Assembly: GCA_946630405.1 (NCBI GenBank)
Contig: CAMOYW010000076.1
Location: 1 to 6,028, forward strand
Source of the DNA: an uncultured Clostridia bacterium
GTDB lineage: Bacteria > Bacillota > Clostridia > Lachnospirales > CAG-274
Reading direction: 5' to 3'
DNA: 6,028 nt
Positions 1 to 6,028 of the stretch are shown here, in pieces. Positions within the stretch are counted from its first letter, which is position 1. Every line of letters begins with the position of its first letter. The notes below the pieces were generated by a model. That model was given only the letters and a program-made list of their open reading frames with translations, did not search any database and had not been told where the DNA came from. The position numbers and the translations under genes are program-made.

Positions 1-727
1 AGTCACAGTCGATGTTTTCGATTATACATTCGGGGCTTACGCCGCAGAAGAGGGCAAGCTTTTGCTTTTCGCTCTCGCCAATGGAGTGCTCGGTTCTGCA
101 TACGATGATATCGGGCTGTATACCGACGCTCAAAAGCTGCTTAACGGAATGTTGTGTGGGCTTTGTTTTAAGCTCGCCGCCTTTTGAAAGGTAGGGGATG
201 AGGGTAACATGGATGTACACCACATTTTCCTTGCCTACATCACGGCTTACCTGACGGATAGCTTCTATGAAAGGCTCGCTTTCGATATCGCCAACCGTGC
301 CGCCTATTTCGGTGATGACAAAGTCGGCACCCGTGTCGTGACCTGCCGCATACACCTTTTCTTTAATTGCATCGGTGATGTGGGGGATGACCTGTACCGT
401 CCTGCCGAGGAACTCGCCTTTACGCTCCTTGTTAAGTACGGACCAATATATTTTGCCCGTGGTGATATTGCTGTTTACGTTCAAACTTTCATCTATGAAT
501 CTCTCGTAATGGCCGAGGTCGAGATCGGTCTCCGTGCCGTCGTCTGTAACGAACACCTCGCCGTGCTGATACGGGCTCATAGTGCCGGGGTCGATGTTGA
601 TATAGGGGTCGAATTTCTGTATAGTGACCTTATATCCTCTTGCCTTTAAGAGTCTTCCGAGCGATGCCGCCGTTATTCCCTTTCCGAGTCCCGAAACAAC
701 GCCACCCGTAACAAATATGTATTTCAT
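1..727 (-). CDS. pyrG: CTP synthase, N-terminal part (runs off left edge)
   Basis: Makes CTP from UTP, ATP and glutamine in the cytoplasm, the last step of de novo pyrimidine nucleotide synthesis. I translated the minus strand from the ATG at 727-725 to the window edge: 242 residues without a stop, starting MKYIFVTGGVVSGLGKG. Seen: the P-loop GGVVSGLGKG (residues 8-17), the DLDLGHYERF segment around residues 68-77, EIGGTVGDIES at 140-150 with the expected Mg-binding acidic residue E140, and KTKPTQHSVKQL at 187-198, part of the UTP/CTP-binding region. The family is about 535 residues, so the rest of the synthase (amidoligase) domain and the whole C-terminal glutaminase domain lie outside the window. 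The start is fixed by the conserved N-terminus and a Shine-Dalgarno GAGGTG at 737-732. It has its own consensus promoter. Identity is near certain. Confidence 0.97.
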   Translation of the reverse strand, partial: MKYIFVTGGVVSGLGKGITAASLGRLLKARGYKVTIQKFDPYINIDPGTMSPYQHGEVFVTDDGTETDLDLGHYERFIDESLNVNSNITTGKIYWSVLNKERKGEFLGRTVQVIPHITDAIKEKVYAAGHDTGADFVITEIGGTVGDIESEPFIEAIRQVSRDVGKENVVYIHVTLIPYLSKGGELKTKPTQHSVKQLLSVGIQPDIIVCRTEHSIGESEKQKLALFCGVSPECIIENIDCD

Positions 728-731
728 TATG

Positions 732-737
732 CACCTC
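732..737 (-). promoter_or_regulatory. Ribosome binding site of pyrG
   Basis: On the minus strand GAGGTG stands four bases before the ATG at 727 (six bases counted from GAGG). It supports the pyrG start already indicated by the conserved MKYIFVTGG N-terminus. Confidence 0.8.
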
Positions 738-773
738 ATATAAATGCTTTTTTCGTTGATGTAATAAGGGCAC

Positions 774-820
774 CTCTAAAAACTCATTCTCTGAGTTCTG
801 CTTTAAGGCAGTTTTTAGAG
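774..820 (-). repeat. Inverted repeat / structured pyrG leader
   Basis: Perfect 11-base arms, CTCTAAAAACT at 774-784 and AGTTTTTAGAG at 810-820, enclose two smaller hairpins. Read as minus-strand RNA the element can also fold as a three-way junction. P1 pairs 813-820 with 774-781 (8 bp), and three G·U pairs plus one G-C pair could extend it out to 824/770. One small hairpin is CTGC/GCAG (808-811 with 798-801, loop CTTAAA). The other is ACTCA/TGAGT (792-796 with 782-786, loop GAGAA). Single unpaired bases at 812 and 797 separate the helices. It begins only a few bases after the predicted pyrG transcription start. No run of U follows, so it does not look like an intrinsic terminator. It may be a leader structure or a copy of a dispersed palindromic repeat; the sequence alone does not decide. 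Confidence 0.7.
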
Positions 821-829
821 ACACTCATA

Positions 830-858
830 ATTATACAACACAATTCAAACCGTGTCAA
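830..858 (-). promoter_or_regulatory. Consensus vegetative promoter for pyrG
   Basis: On the minus strand the -35 box TTGACA (858-853) and the -10 box TATAAT (835-830) both match the consensus exactly, with a spacer of exactly 17 bases. The -35 box starts eight bases after the comF stop codon. Transcription should start near 825-823, giving pyrG a leader of roughly 95 bases. There is no TG extension before the -10 box. The match predicts strong, sigma-A type expression of pyrG independent of the upstream gene group. Confidence 0.88.
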
Positions 859-866
859 TAAAGGGT

Positions 867-1586
867 TTAAACACTTTCTTCCACGGCGGAGAGGCAGAGT
901 ATTTTCACATGCTTTGCACCTGCCTCTTTCAGCGTTTTGCTGCATTCGTTTACTGTTGCACCCGTAGTAAAAATATCGTCTGTCAGTATAAAGGACTTGC
1001 CCGTTACATCGGCTCCTTCTCTTATCGCAAAAGCGTTTTTTACATTTTTGAAGCGTTCGTTTTTGCCGAACTTGGTTTGATAGGGAGTGTCCTTTATTCT
1101 TTTAAGTGCGTTTACATAAGTCAGCCCTGCTTGTTTTGCGAAAAGCTCGGCAAGTATTTCGGACTGGTCGTAGCCTCTTTCTTGCAATCTTTTTTTCGAT
1201 ACGGGGACGGAGCAAACCACGTCGACTTTGTCCGCAGAGTAGCACCGTGCCATTATCTCCGCAAAGAAGAAAGCATAATTCGGTCTGTCGTTAAATTTAA
1301 GGCGGTGTATCGCCTGCCTTATCTCGTCCTTGTAAGCGAAAACGGAAAACGCCTCGTCAAATGCGAATTTACGCTCGTTGCATATAGTACATCTTCCCTC
1401 GTGAGAAAGGGGACGGGAGCAAACTTCGCACCTTTGCCCGCTGTACGGTGTCAATTCCCGCTCGCACGCATCGCATATAGGGTGAGGACGGGAGAAAGTG
1501 ACCTTTTTGCCGCAAATCATACACTTACGAGGAAAGATCAGGTCTAAAAATCGAAATTTATCGTAGTGTTTTATAATAAAATTCAT
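867..1586 (-). CDS. comF: ComF family protein (double zinc ribbon, phosphoribosyltransferase-like)
   Basis: A 239-residue protein of the ComF/ComFC family, cytoplasmic proteins needed for DNA uptake in competent bacteria and also present in many species not known to be competent. The N-terminus has eight cysteines arranged as CxxC pairs (C22/C25, C38/C41, C53/C56, C66/C69), consistent with a double zinc ribbon. The C-terminal two thirds is a type I phosphoribosyltransferase fold: RGYDQSEILA at 137-146 is the family's RGxNQ-type motif, and ILTDDIFTTGAT at 200-211 is the PRPP-binding loop with D203 and D204. Length is normal. The ATG lies one base after the pmbA stop (TAATATG). Only a weak GGGG ribosome site (1594-1597) precedes it, so translation may depend on pmbA. 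No comFA helicase gene is next to it; pmbA takes that place. The role in this organism is unknown. Family assignment is secure. Confidence 0.93.
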   Translation of the reverse strand: MNFIIKHYDKFRFLDLIFPRKCMICGKKVTFSRPHPICDACERELTPYSGQRCEVCSRPLSHEGRCTICNERKFAFDEAFSVFAYKDEIRQAIHRLKFNDRPNYAFFFAEIMARCYSADKVDVVCSVPVSKKRLQERGYDQSEILAELFAKQAGLTYVNALKRIKDTPYQTKFGKNERFKNVKNAFAIREGADVTGKSFILTDDIFTTGATVNECSKTLKEAGAKHVKILCLSAVEESV

Positions 1587-1587
1587 A

Positions 1588-2931
1588 TTAAAGCCCCGAA
1601 ACGGCGACCTTTTCGATATGTACCGAGGGGGAACCCACTCCCGATATTCCGAATTTAAGATCTGTGCCGACGGTTTTTACGGATTTGAGTATTTTATAAA
1701 AGTTACTTGCGACCGTTATTTGATTGACGGGGCGGTCGATTTTTCCGTCTTTAATGAGAAAGCCTTCTGCGGCAAGGGAGAAATCTCCCGAAATTTTGTT
1801 TGCTCCCGAATGGAGACCTTGAACTTCGGTTATTAAAAGTCCGTCTTTGAGTTTTGTGAGAAGGTCGGTGAAGTCTGATTCACCGGGTTTTAGGTAAAAG
1901 TTGGTGGCATTTGTGCCGACCGTGCTTTTAAAGCTTGCCTTAAAGCCGTTTCCCGTGGAGGTCGTACCCATTGCGGCTGCGGATGTCATATTGTGAAGCA
2001 GGAGTTTAAGTTCTCCGTTTTCCACCACATTTTTATTGTAGCAAGCAACGCCTTCGCTGTCGAAGGGAGTTGAGGAAAAGCCGCCTTTTAAAAGAGGTTC
2101 GTCAGCTATCGTCACCGTTTCGGAGGCTATGCTTTTGCCTATGCTGTCTTTTAAAAGGGAGAAACCTTTTCGCACATTGTCGCCGTAGAAGCATCCTTCA
2201 AAACATTCCAAAATGTCCGCAAAAGCCTCGTTTTGGATGATTATATCGTATTCGCCGCTTTTTACGCTTGAAGCACCCAATGCAGATAATGCCTTTTTTG
2301 CGGCTTGTTCAGCAATTTCTTTGGCGTTCAGCTCGTCATAACTTTGAGCAAGTTTAAATTCGCCTTTTTCGATCTGTTCCCCGTCTTTTTCGGCGATCAC
2401 ATCTATGTAGGCAAGTGCAAAATTCGACTTATCGGAAAGTTCGAGACCCGATGTGTTTGCTATATATGTTTCACCGCTTACCGTGTCGATTATGGATGAA
2501 TTTACGGCAATTATCCGTTTGTCGTATTCAAGAGCAAAACGCTCCATATCGAGAGCAAAACGGGTCTTGATCTCGGGGCTTACATTAAGGAGAGCTTCGT
2601 TAAAGTGCTCGACCTTCTCGTATTTGTCACTTCCCGAAAATATCTCTTCTTTGTCGTCGGTCTCTATCAGCTCAGCATTTTGCATGGCATTTTGTATGAC
2701 CGTATCTATTACTTCTTCACTTATGTATTCGCTGAAAAAGTACCCCATTTTGCCGTTGTACAGTCCCCGAAAGCCGAAGCCGCCCGTATTGGTCACGCTG
2801 TACTTTTCCGTTTCGCCTTTGTAGACTTTTATATCCTCCGAATCGGCGGAGGAGTAGAACAGTTCGCACTTTGTAAAGCCTTCGTCAAGAGCTTTTTTAA
2901 AGAGCTTTTCTTTAAAGAGTACAATATCCAT
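1588..2931 (-). CDS. pmbA: TldE/PmbA, non-catalytic partner of the TldD metalloprotease
   Basis: A 447-residue protein of the peptidase U62 (TldD/PmbA) family, close to the usual length of about 450. In Escherichia coli, TldE (PmbA) and TldD form a heterodimeric zinc protease that trims the leader of microcin B17 and degrades the unfolded CcdA antitoxin; TldE itself lacks the zinc site. That fits here: there is no HExxxH motif. Family signatures include SSTPFDSEGV, a C-terminal segment with EVQGLHSGANKISGDFS, and the end GVGSPSVHIEKVAVSGL. The frame is open upstream to 3018, but the ATG at 2931 is chosen because AGGAGG stands nine bases before it, the protein then begins MDIVLFKEKLFKKAL as expected for the family's N-terminal helix, and the start overlaps the tldD stop as TGATG. 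Translational coupling with tldD is likely and would suit a 1:1 complex. The natural substrate here is not known. Confidence 0.95.
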   Translation of the reverse strand: MDIVLFKEKLFKKALDEGFTKCELFYSSADSEDIKVYKGETEKYSVTNTGGFGFRGLYNGKMGYFFSEYISEEVIDTVIQNAMQNAELIETDDKEEIFSGSDKYEKVEHFNEALLNVSPEIKTRFALDMERFALEYDKRIIAVNSSIIDTVSGETYIANTSGLELSDKSNFALAYIDVIAEKDGEQIEKGEFKLAQSYDELNAKEIAEQAAKKALSALGASSVKSGEYDIIIQNEAFADILECFEGCFYGDNVRKGFSLLKDSIGKSIASETVTIADEPLLKGGFSSTPFDSEGVACYNKNVVENGELKLLLHNMTSAAAMGTTSTGNGFKASFKSTVGTNATNFYLKPGESDFTDLLTKLKDGLLITEVQGLHSGANKISGDFSLAAEGFLIKDGKIDRPVNQITVASNFYKILKSVKTVGTDLKFGISGVGSPSVHIEKVAVSGL

Positions 2932-4319
2932 CAGCCTCTTCCTCCTACCGTCATTTCGCTCACTCTTATCATGGGCTGTCCCACGCATACGGGTATACTG
3001 CCGCTTGATGCTCCGCACATACCTTCCGCAAGTTTCAAATCGCTTGATACCATGTCGATATTTAAAAGCACCTCGGAACCCTTACCTATGAGGGTGGCTC
3101 CTCTTACGGGCTCGCATATTTTGCCGTTTCTGACTATATATGCCTCATTTACGGCAAAGTTAAAATCTCCGCTTACGGGGTCTACGGAGCCGCCGCCCAT
3201 GTGGCGGGCGTATATGCCGTATTTCGTAGAGGAGATGATGTCATCTCTGCTGTCGTTGCCTGCGGCAATGTAGGTGTTGGTCATTCGGGAAACGGGCACG
3301 TATTTGTAGCTTTCCCGTCTTGAAGAGCCCGTAGCTTCCGCACCCATTCTTGCGCCGTTAAAGCGGTCTGTCATATAGCCTTTGAGTATGCCGTTTTCTA
3401 TCAATATGTTCTTTTGAGGGAGATGCCCTTCATCGTCCACGCTTATACTGCCCCAGCTGTTTGCTATGGTGCCGTCGTCTATGGCGGTCACCTTTTCGGA
3501 GGCGATCTTCTGACCGAGCTTGCCTGCAAATACCGAGGCGTTTTTGGAGACGGATGCCGCCTCCAAGCCGTGTCCGCAAGCTTCGTGGAATATCACTCCC
3601 CCAAAGCCGTTATCTATGATGACGGGGAAACGCCCCGAAGGACATTCGTCCGCTTTTAGCATGGTCACGGCACAGCGAGCCGCATCCGAGGCAATAGCCT
3701 CAATATCGAGTGCCCGCATAAATTCAAAGCCCTTCATCGCTCCCGGACCGAAATAACCCGTCTGCTTCTCGCTTTCGCTTGATGCCACTGCGGAAACAGA
3801 GGCTCTCGTTCTTACACGCTCGTCCTCAGCCCAAAGACCTTCGCTGTTGGCAATGAGGACTTTTTGCTCGCTGCTTGCGTAGCCCATGGCGGTTTGAGTG
3901 ATGAGAGGATCGTAGTTAAAGGCACTTTGGGAGCCTCGCCTTAGTATGTTGGCTATCTCCGATTTTTTGATGTCCGATATGCGTATTTCGGCAGGGCAGA
4001 GGTTCGGTATCGTCATTGCCGAAAGGGTCTGCACGGTGTTGTCCCGATTGCCCGAAATTGTAAGAGAAGCAGATCTTGCAATTTTGATAAGTTCATCTCT
4101 GTCTGTTTTGTTGGTGTACACATATACGACCTTTCCGCCGTTTATGATGCGTATACCGACACCGCTGTCGATACCGCTTAAAACCTTTTCCACCTTGCCG
4201 TTTATCATGGTCATGCCTTCGGTGCTCTTACGCTCCGCAAACAGCTCGGCAAGCTCGGCACCGCTTGCTTTTGCGGCTTCGAGCACATCGTATACGGTTT
4301 GTTTGTCAAGTAGATTCAT
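2931..4319 (-). CDS. tldD: TldD zinc metalloprotease, catalytic subunit
   Basis: A 462-residue peptidase U62 family protein, catalytic half of the TldD/TldE protease, expected in the cytoplasm. In characterised bacteria the pair cleaves unfolded or leader peptides through a narrow channel. The zinc motif HExxxH is seen as HEACGHGLEA with H245, E246 and H250. The third ligand is likely the cysteine in GMCGASS (C435), matching the C-terminal cysteine ligand of the E. coli enzyme. Other conserved stretches are DDGT (281-284), ISVDDEG (292-298), NILIENGILKGYMTDR (304-319), GSSRRESY (331-338) and EPVRGATLIG (403-412). The active site therefore looks intact. The ATG at 4319 has AAAGGGA upstream (4332-4326, six-base spacing) and follows the glycosidase stop by 24 bases. 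The stop overlaps the pmbA start. No RiPP precursor or toxin-antitoxin gene is present nearby to suggest the substrate. Confidence 0.97.
   Translation of the reverse strand: MNLLDKQTVYDVLEAAKASGAELAELFAERKSTEGMTMINGKVEKVLSGIDSGVGIRIINGGKVVYVYTNKTDRDELIKIARSASLTISGNRDNTVQTLSAMTIPNLCPAEIRISDIKKSEIANILRRGSQSAFNYDPLITQTAMGYASSEQKVLIANSEGLWAEDERVRTRASVSAVASSESEKQTGYFGPGAMKGFEFMRALDIEAIASDAARCAVTMLKADECPSGRFPVIIDNGFGGVIFHEACGHGLEAASVSKNASVFAGKLGQKIASEKVTAIDDGTIANSWGSISVDDEGHLPQKNILIENGILKGYMTDRFNGARMGAEATGSSRRESYKYVPVSRMTNTYIAAGNDSRDDIISSTKYGIYARHMGGGSVDPVSGDFNFAVNEAYIVRNGKICEPVRGATLIGKGSEVLLNIDMVSSDLKLAEGMCGASSGSIPVCVGQPMIRVSEMTVGGRG
2941..2946 (-). promoter_or_regulatory. Ribosome binding site that fixes the pmbA start
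   Basis: A full AGGAGG on the minus strand, inside the last codons of tldD, stands nine bases before the ATG at 2931. It decides in favour of this start over the in-frame codon at 3018, which would add 29 residues overlapping tldD. Confidence 0.85.
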
Positions 4320-4343
4320 ATTTTTTCCCTTTAGAGATATCCT

Positions 4344-6028
4344 TTATTTAAACTCATAGTAAAGATTGTTGGCATCGCCTTTCATGGCGAGGTAGCCGTT
4401 TCCAGTTGCTCCGCCCGCAAGATTGATGTAGCGCACACCGTCTTTAATGGCGGAGTAGGAACTTTCACCTACCGAAGAAAGGACGATCACATTTTTATTC
4501 TTTTCGTGGACAGCCGTTTCAAATATGTCGTGGAGTGCGGCGACCTCCCTTGAATCGAGAGAACCGTTGCTCCAAAGGAATTTGTCGAGCATTACTACCA
4601 CGTTTTTATTGGAACGGTTGAGTACATAGTCTTGCAAATAGCGGAACTGGTCGGCATTTTGCTTTGCTACTGAGCCGTTTCCCGTACCCAGGCTCACAAA
4701 TGAGAAGTAGTCGGTGTTGTTGGTCTCGTATGTGTTTTTCCAGGTGACTGCGGGAACGCCCGTGTTGTTTGATATGTTTGTTGCTCCCGTAAAGAGCATT
4801 GCCCTTGAGCCTTGCGCCATCAGGGGAAGCACGGAAGAGGTGTTGTAGCCGCTGCTTCTGCCGTAGGCGGTTATCTGTTCGTAGCCGCTTCCGAGTGCGG
4901 AAAGGTCTACCTGCATGTAATCCTGCACATAGGGGCGGATGTTTGATCCTTCACTTATTGCCGTAAGTGCGGTTATATCGTTTATGTAAACTTCTCCCAC
5001 AAGCTCGTCGCTTTCGGTAGCGTAGTCTGCCACATATAGCTTTTCTATCTTTATGGGAGAAGAAAGCTCCGAAGGAAGTGCGATCTTGTTCGTCTTTTGC
5101 CTTGTGGAGGAAAGATCGTCCGCAATGGTTATATCTTTTGTATTTCCGCCGCTGTCACGAAGCACGGCTTTAAGTGTTCTGTCCGAGCCGTCTCCGAGAA
5201 AGCTCACGGTTATGTCCGTTGTGTTCGGAGGAAGCACCACGGGGGCTTGCGTAAGATCTGCGTACACTGCCTGGGTGGTGGTTTGGTTCGGCTTGAATAC
5301 GTAGCTTATTTTGAGAGAGTTGTCGCCGTTTATGGAGGCTATTTTACTCTCGCCGCTTATCGAGCCGTCTTCGGGATAGAAGAGGGTGTTCAATTTTCGG
5401 TAGCTGTCAAAGCCCGTAACTACGGCATAGCTTTTGCCGACGGAGATGTTTACAAAAGAGGTCACATTGCCGTATTTTGCCGTGACCTGACATTCGCCCG
5501 CGGACTTTGCACTGAATACTCCGTTTGAGACGGTGCCGATGTCGGTGTTGTCACAACTCCATGTAATATCGTCAAGGTTTGCCGCAACTTCGTAGCCGTC
5601 GGAATTTACAAGCTTTACGTTAAGGGGAAGTTTTTCGCCCTCGTCAAGAGAGTATTTATCCGCTGTCAAAAGTATGGCGCTTACGCCTTTAAGTGCGGTC
5701 ACATCAACGCTGTCTGTAAGACCTTCGTATGTAACGGTGATCGTACCTTTTCCTTCCGAGGAGGGGGTAAATATATTGTCGTGCCATTCTCCCGCAATTG
5801 AGGAGGAGAACACAAGCTTGGAGGGGTCTACCCTCATTTCGTTCAGCTTGCCGTCAAAAAGGTCTACCGCTATTTCGTTGGCAAGACCGTTAAATATATA
5901 GCCTTTTTCGCTTGAAGGTACATATACACGAAGCATGGAAGGTACACCGTCTGCCCCGTTTGCCTTTATGCCGAGACCGTTTGCGACCGCTCTGAGCTGC
6001 CCCTCGCTCGGGGTGTTCACAAGCTCTG
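4344..6028 (-). CDS. Phosphodiester glycosidase family protein with Ig-like and metallophosphatase-like domains, C-terminal part
   Basis: The reading frame is open to the right edge, so this is the last 560 residues of a larger protein. The first visible residues, ELVNTPSEGQLRAVANGL, resemble the end of the NAGPA (DUF2233) phosphodiester glycosidase domain; the catalytic part lies outside the window. Numbering from the GTG at 6020, about 30-110 is a beta-rich, possibly Ig-like region. Residues 112-195 form a BIG2-type bacterial Ig-like domain (ITWSCDNTDIGTVSNGVFSA, then GECQVTAKYG). About 200-355 is beta-rich and resembles a carbohydrate-binding jelly roll. About 370-558 resembles a calcineurin-type metallophosphatase in layout but lacks clear metal motifs. 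Such proteins are usually exported and act on cell-surface or extracellular polymers; the signal peptide would be outside the window. It ends YYEFK, with no sortase motif or C-terminal membrane anchor. The natural substrate is unknown. Family call is fairly firm; domain borders are estimates by eye. Confidence 0.82.
   Translation of the reverse strand, partial: ELVNTPSEGQLRAVANGLGIKANGADGVPSMLRVYVPSSEKGYIFNGLANEIAVDLFDGKLNEMRVDPSKLVFSSSIAGEWHDNIFTPSSEGKGTITVTYEGLTDSVDVTALKGVSAILLTADKYSLDEGEKLPLNVKLVNSDGYEVAANLDDITWSCDNTDIGTVSNGVFSAKSAGECQVTAKYGNVTSFVNISVGKSYAVVTGFDSYRKLNTLFYPEDGSISGESKIASINGDNSLKISYVFKPNQTTTQAVYADLTQAPVVLPPNTTDITVSFLGDGSDRTLKAVLRDSGGNTKDITIADDLSSTRQKTNKIALPSELSSPIKIEKLYVADYATESDELVGEVYINDITALTAISEGSNIRPYVQDYMQVDLSALGSGYEQITAYGRSSGYNTSSVLPLMAQGSRAMLFTGATNISNNTGVPAVTWKNTYETNNTDYFSFVSLGTGNGSVAKQNADQFRYLQDYVLNRSNKNVVVMLDKFLWSNGSLDSREVAALHDIFETAVHEKNKNVIVLSSVGESSYSAIKDGVRYINLAGGATGNGYLAMKGDANNLYYEFK

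Noticed and set aside
209..649. Plus-strand open frame of 146 codons
   Set aside because: It is the antisense shadow of pyrG, which I translated without a break on the minus strand across the whole stretch.
774..820. Intrinsic terminator for comF
   Set aside because: The hairpin lies downstream of the pyrG promoter and is followed by GGTGCCCTTATTAC, without the needed run of U residues.
630..824. Minus-strand open frame of 64 codons over the comF-pyrG gap
   Set aside because: It runs through the inverted repeat and into the start of pyrG in another frame, has a repeat-derived N-terminus, and resembles nothing known.
852..1547. Long plus-strand open frame of 231 codons
   Set aside because: It lies antisense to comF, whose zinc-ribbon and PRPP-loop motifs are unmistakable. 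The plus-strand translation has no recognisable motif.
2932..3018. Longer pmbA starting at 3018
   Set aside because: It would overlap tldD by 88 bases and add a basic, unconserved leader; the AGGAGG before the ATG at 2931 gives the family-typical start.
4320..4343. Promoter or terminator between the glycosidase gene and tldD
   Set aside because: The 24 bases hold only the tldD ribosome site and an A-run on the transcribed strand; there is no hairpin, -10 or -35 box.
6018..6020. GTG start codon for the glycosidase gene
   Set aside because: The codons before it (GAG CTT) stay open to the window edge, and ELVNTPSEG continues a conserved end-of-domain segment, so the GTG is an internal valine codon.
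1..6028. CRISPR array, tRNA or rRNA gene, insertion sequence
   Set aside because: No regularly spaced direct repeats, no tRNA or rRNA signature, and no transposase-like frame or element ends were seen on either strand.

Overview
All genes in this window lie on the minus strand. They read, in transcription order from right to left: the C-terminal part of a secreted-type phosphodiester glycosidase (cut by the right edge), tldD, pmbA (tldE), a comF-family gene, and the N-terminal half of pyrG (CTP synthase, cut by the left edge). Protein style, moderate GC content, good Shine-Dalgarno sites and the gene types suggest a Firmicute of the class Clostridia, possibly Ruminococcus/Oscillospiraceae-like. 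This assignment is an inference from general resemblance only.

Right part (1588-6028): the glycosidase, tldD and pmbA are tightly packed. There are 24 bases between the glycosidase stop and the tldD start, and the tldD stop and pmbA start share a base (TGATG). Their products are an extracellular multidomain protein and the two subunits of the TldD/TldE metalloprotease. comF (867-1586) begins one base after the pmbA stop, so the four genes very probably form one transcription unit. No RiPP precursor or toxin-antitoxin gene, the known kinds of TldD/E substrate, is visible.

Between comF and pyrG (728-866) there is a compact regulatory region. It holds a perfect consensus vegetative promoter (TTGACA, 17-base spacer, TATAAT) just after the comF stop, then a leader of roughly 95 bases that starts with a strong inverted repeat. 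On the transcribed strand this repeat can fold as a compact three-way junction starting within a few bases of the predicted transcription start. The hairpin has no U-tract, so it is not an obvious terminator, and the leader lacks the initial G-run used in the known CTP-sensing pyrG attenuation of Bacillus. The element may be a leader structure or a copy of a dispersed palindromic repeat.

This is mostly ordinary housekeeping sequence and I see no convincing new multi-gene system. The items most worth a second look are the pyrG leader structure, the metallophosphatase-like but apparently site-depleted C-terminal domain of the glycosidase, and the linkage of a secreted glycosidase with tldD-pmbA-comF.
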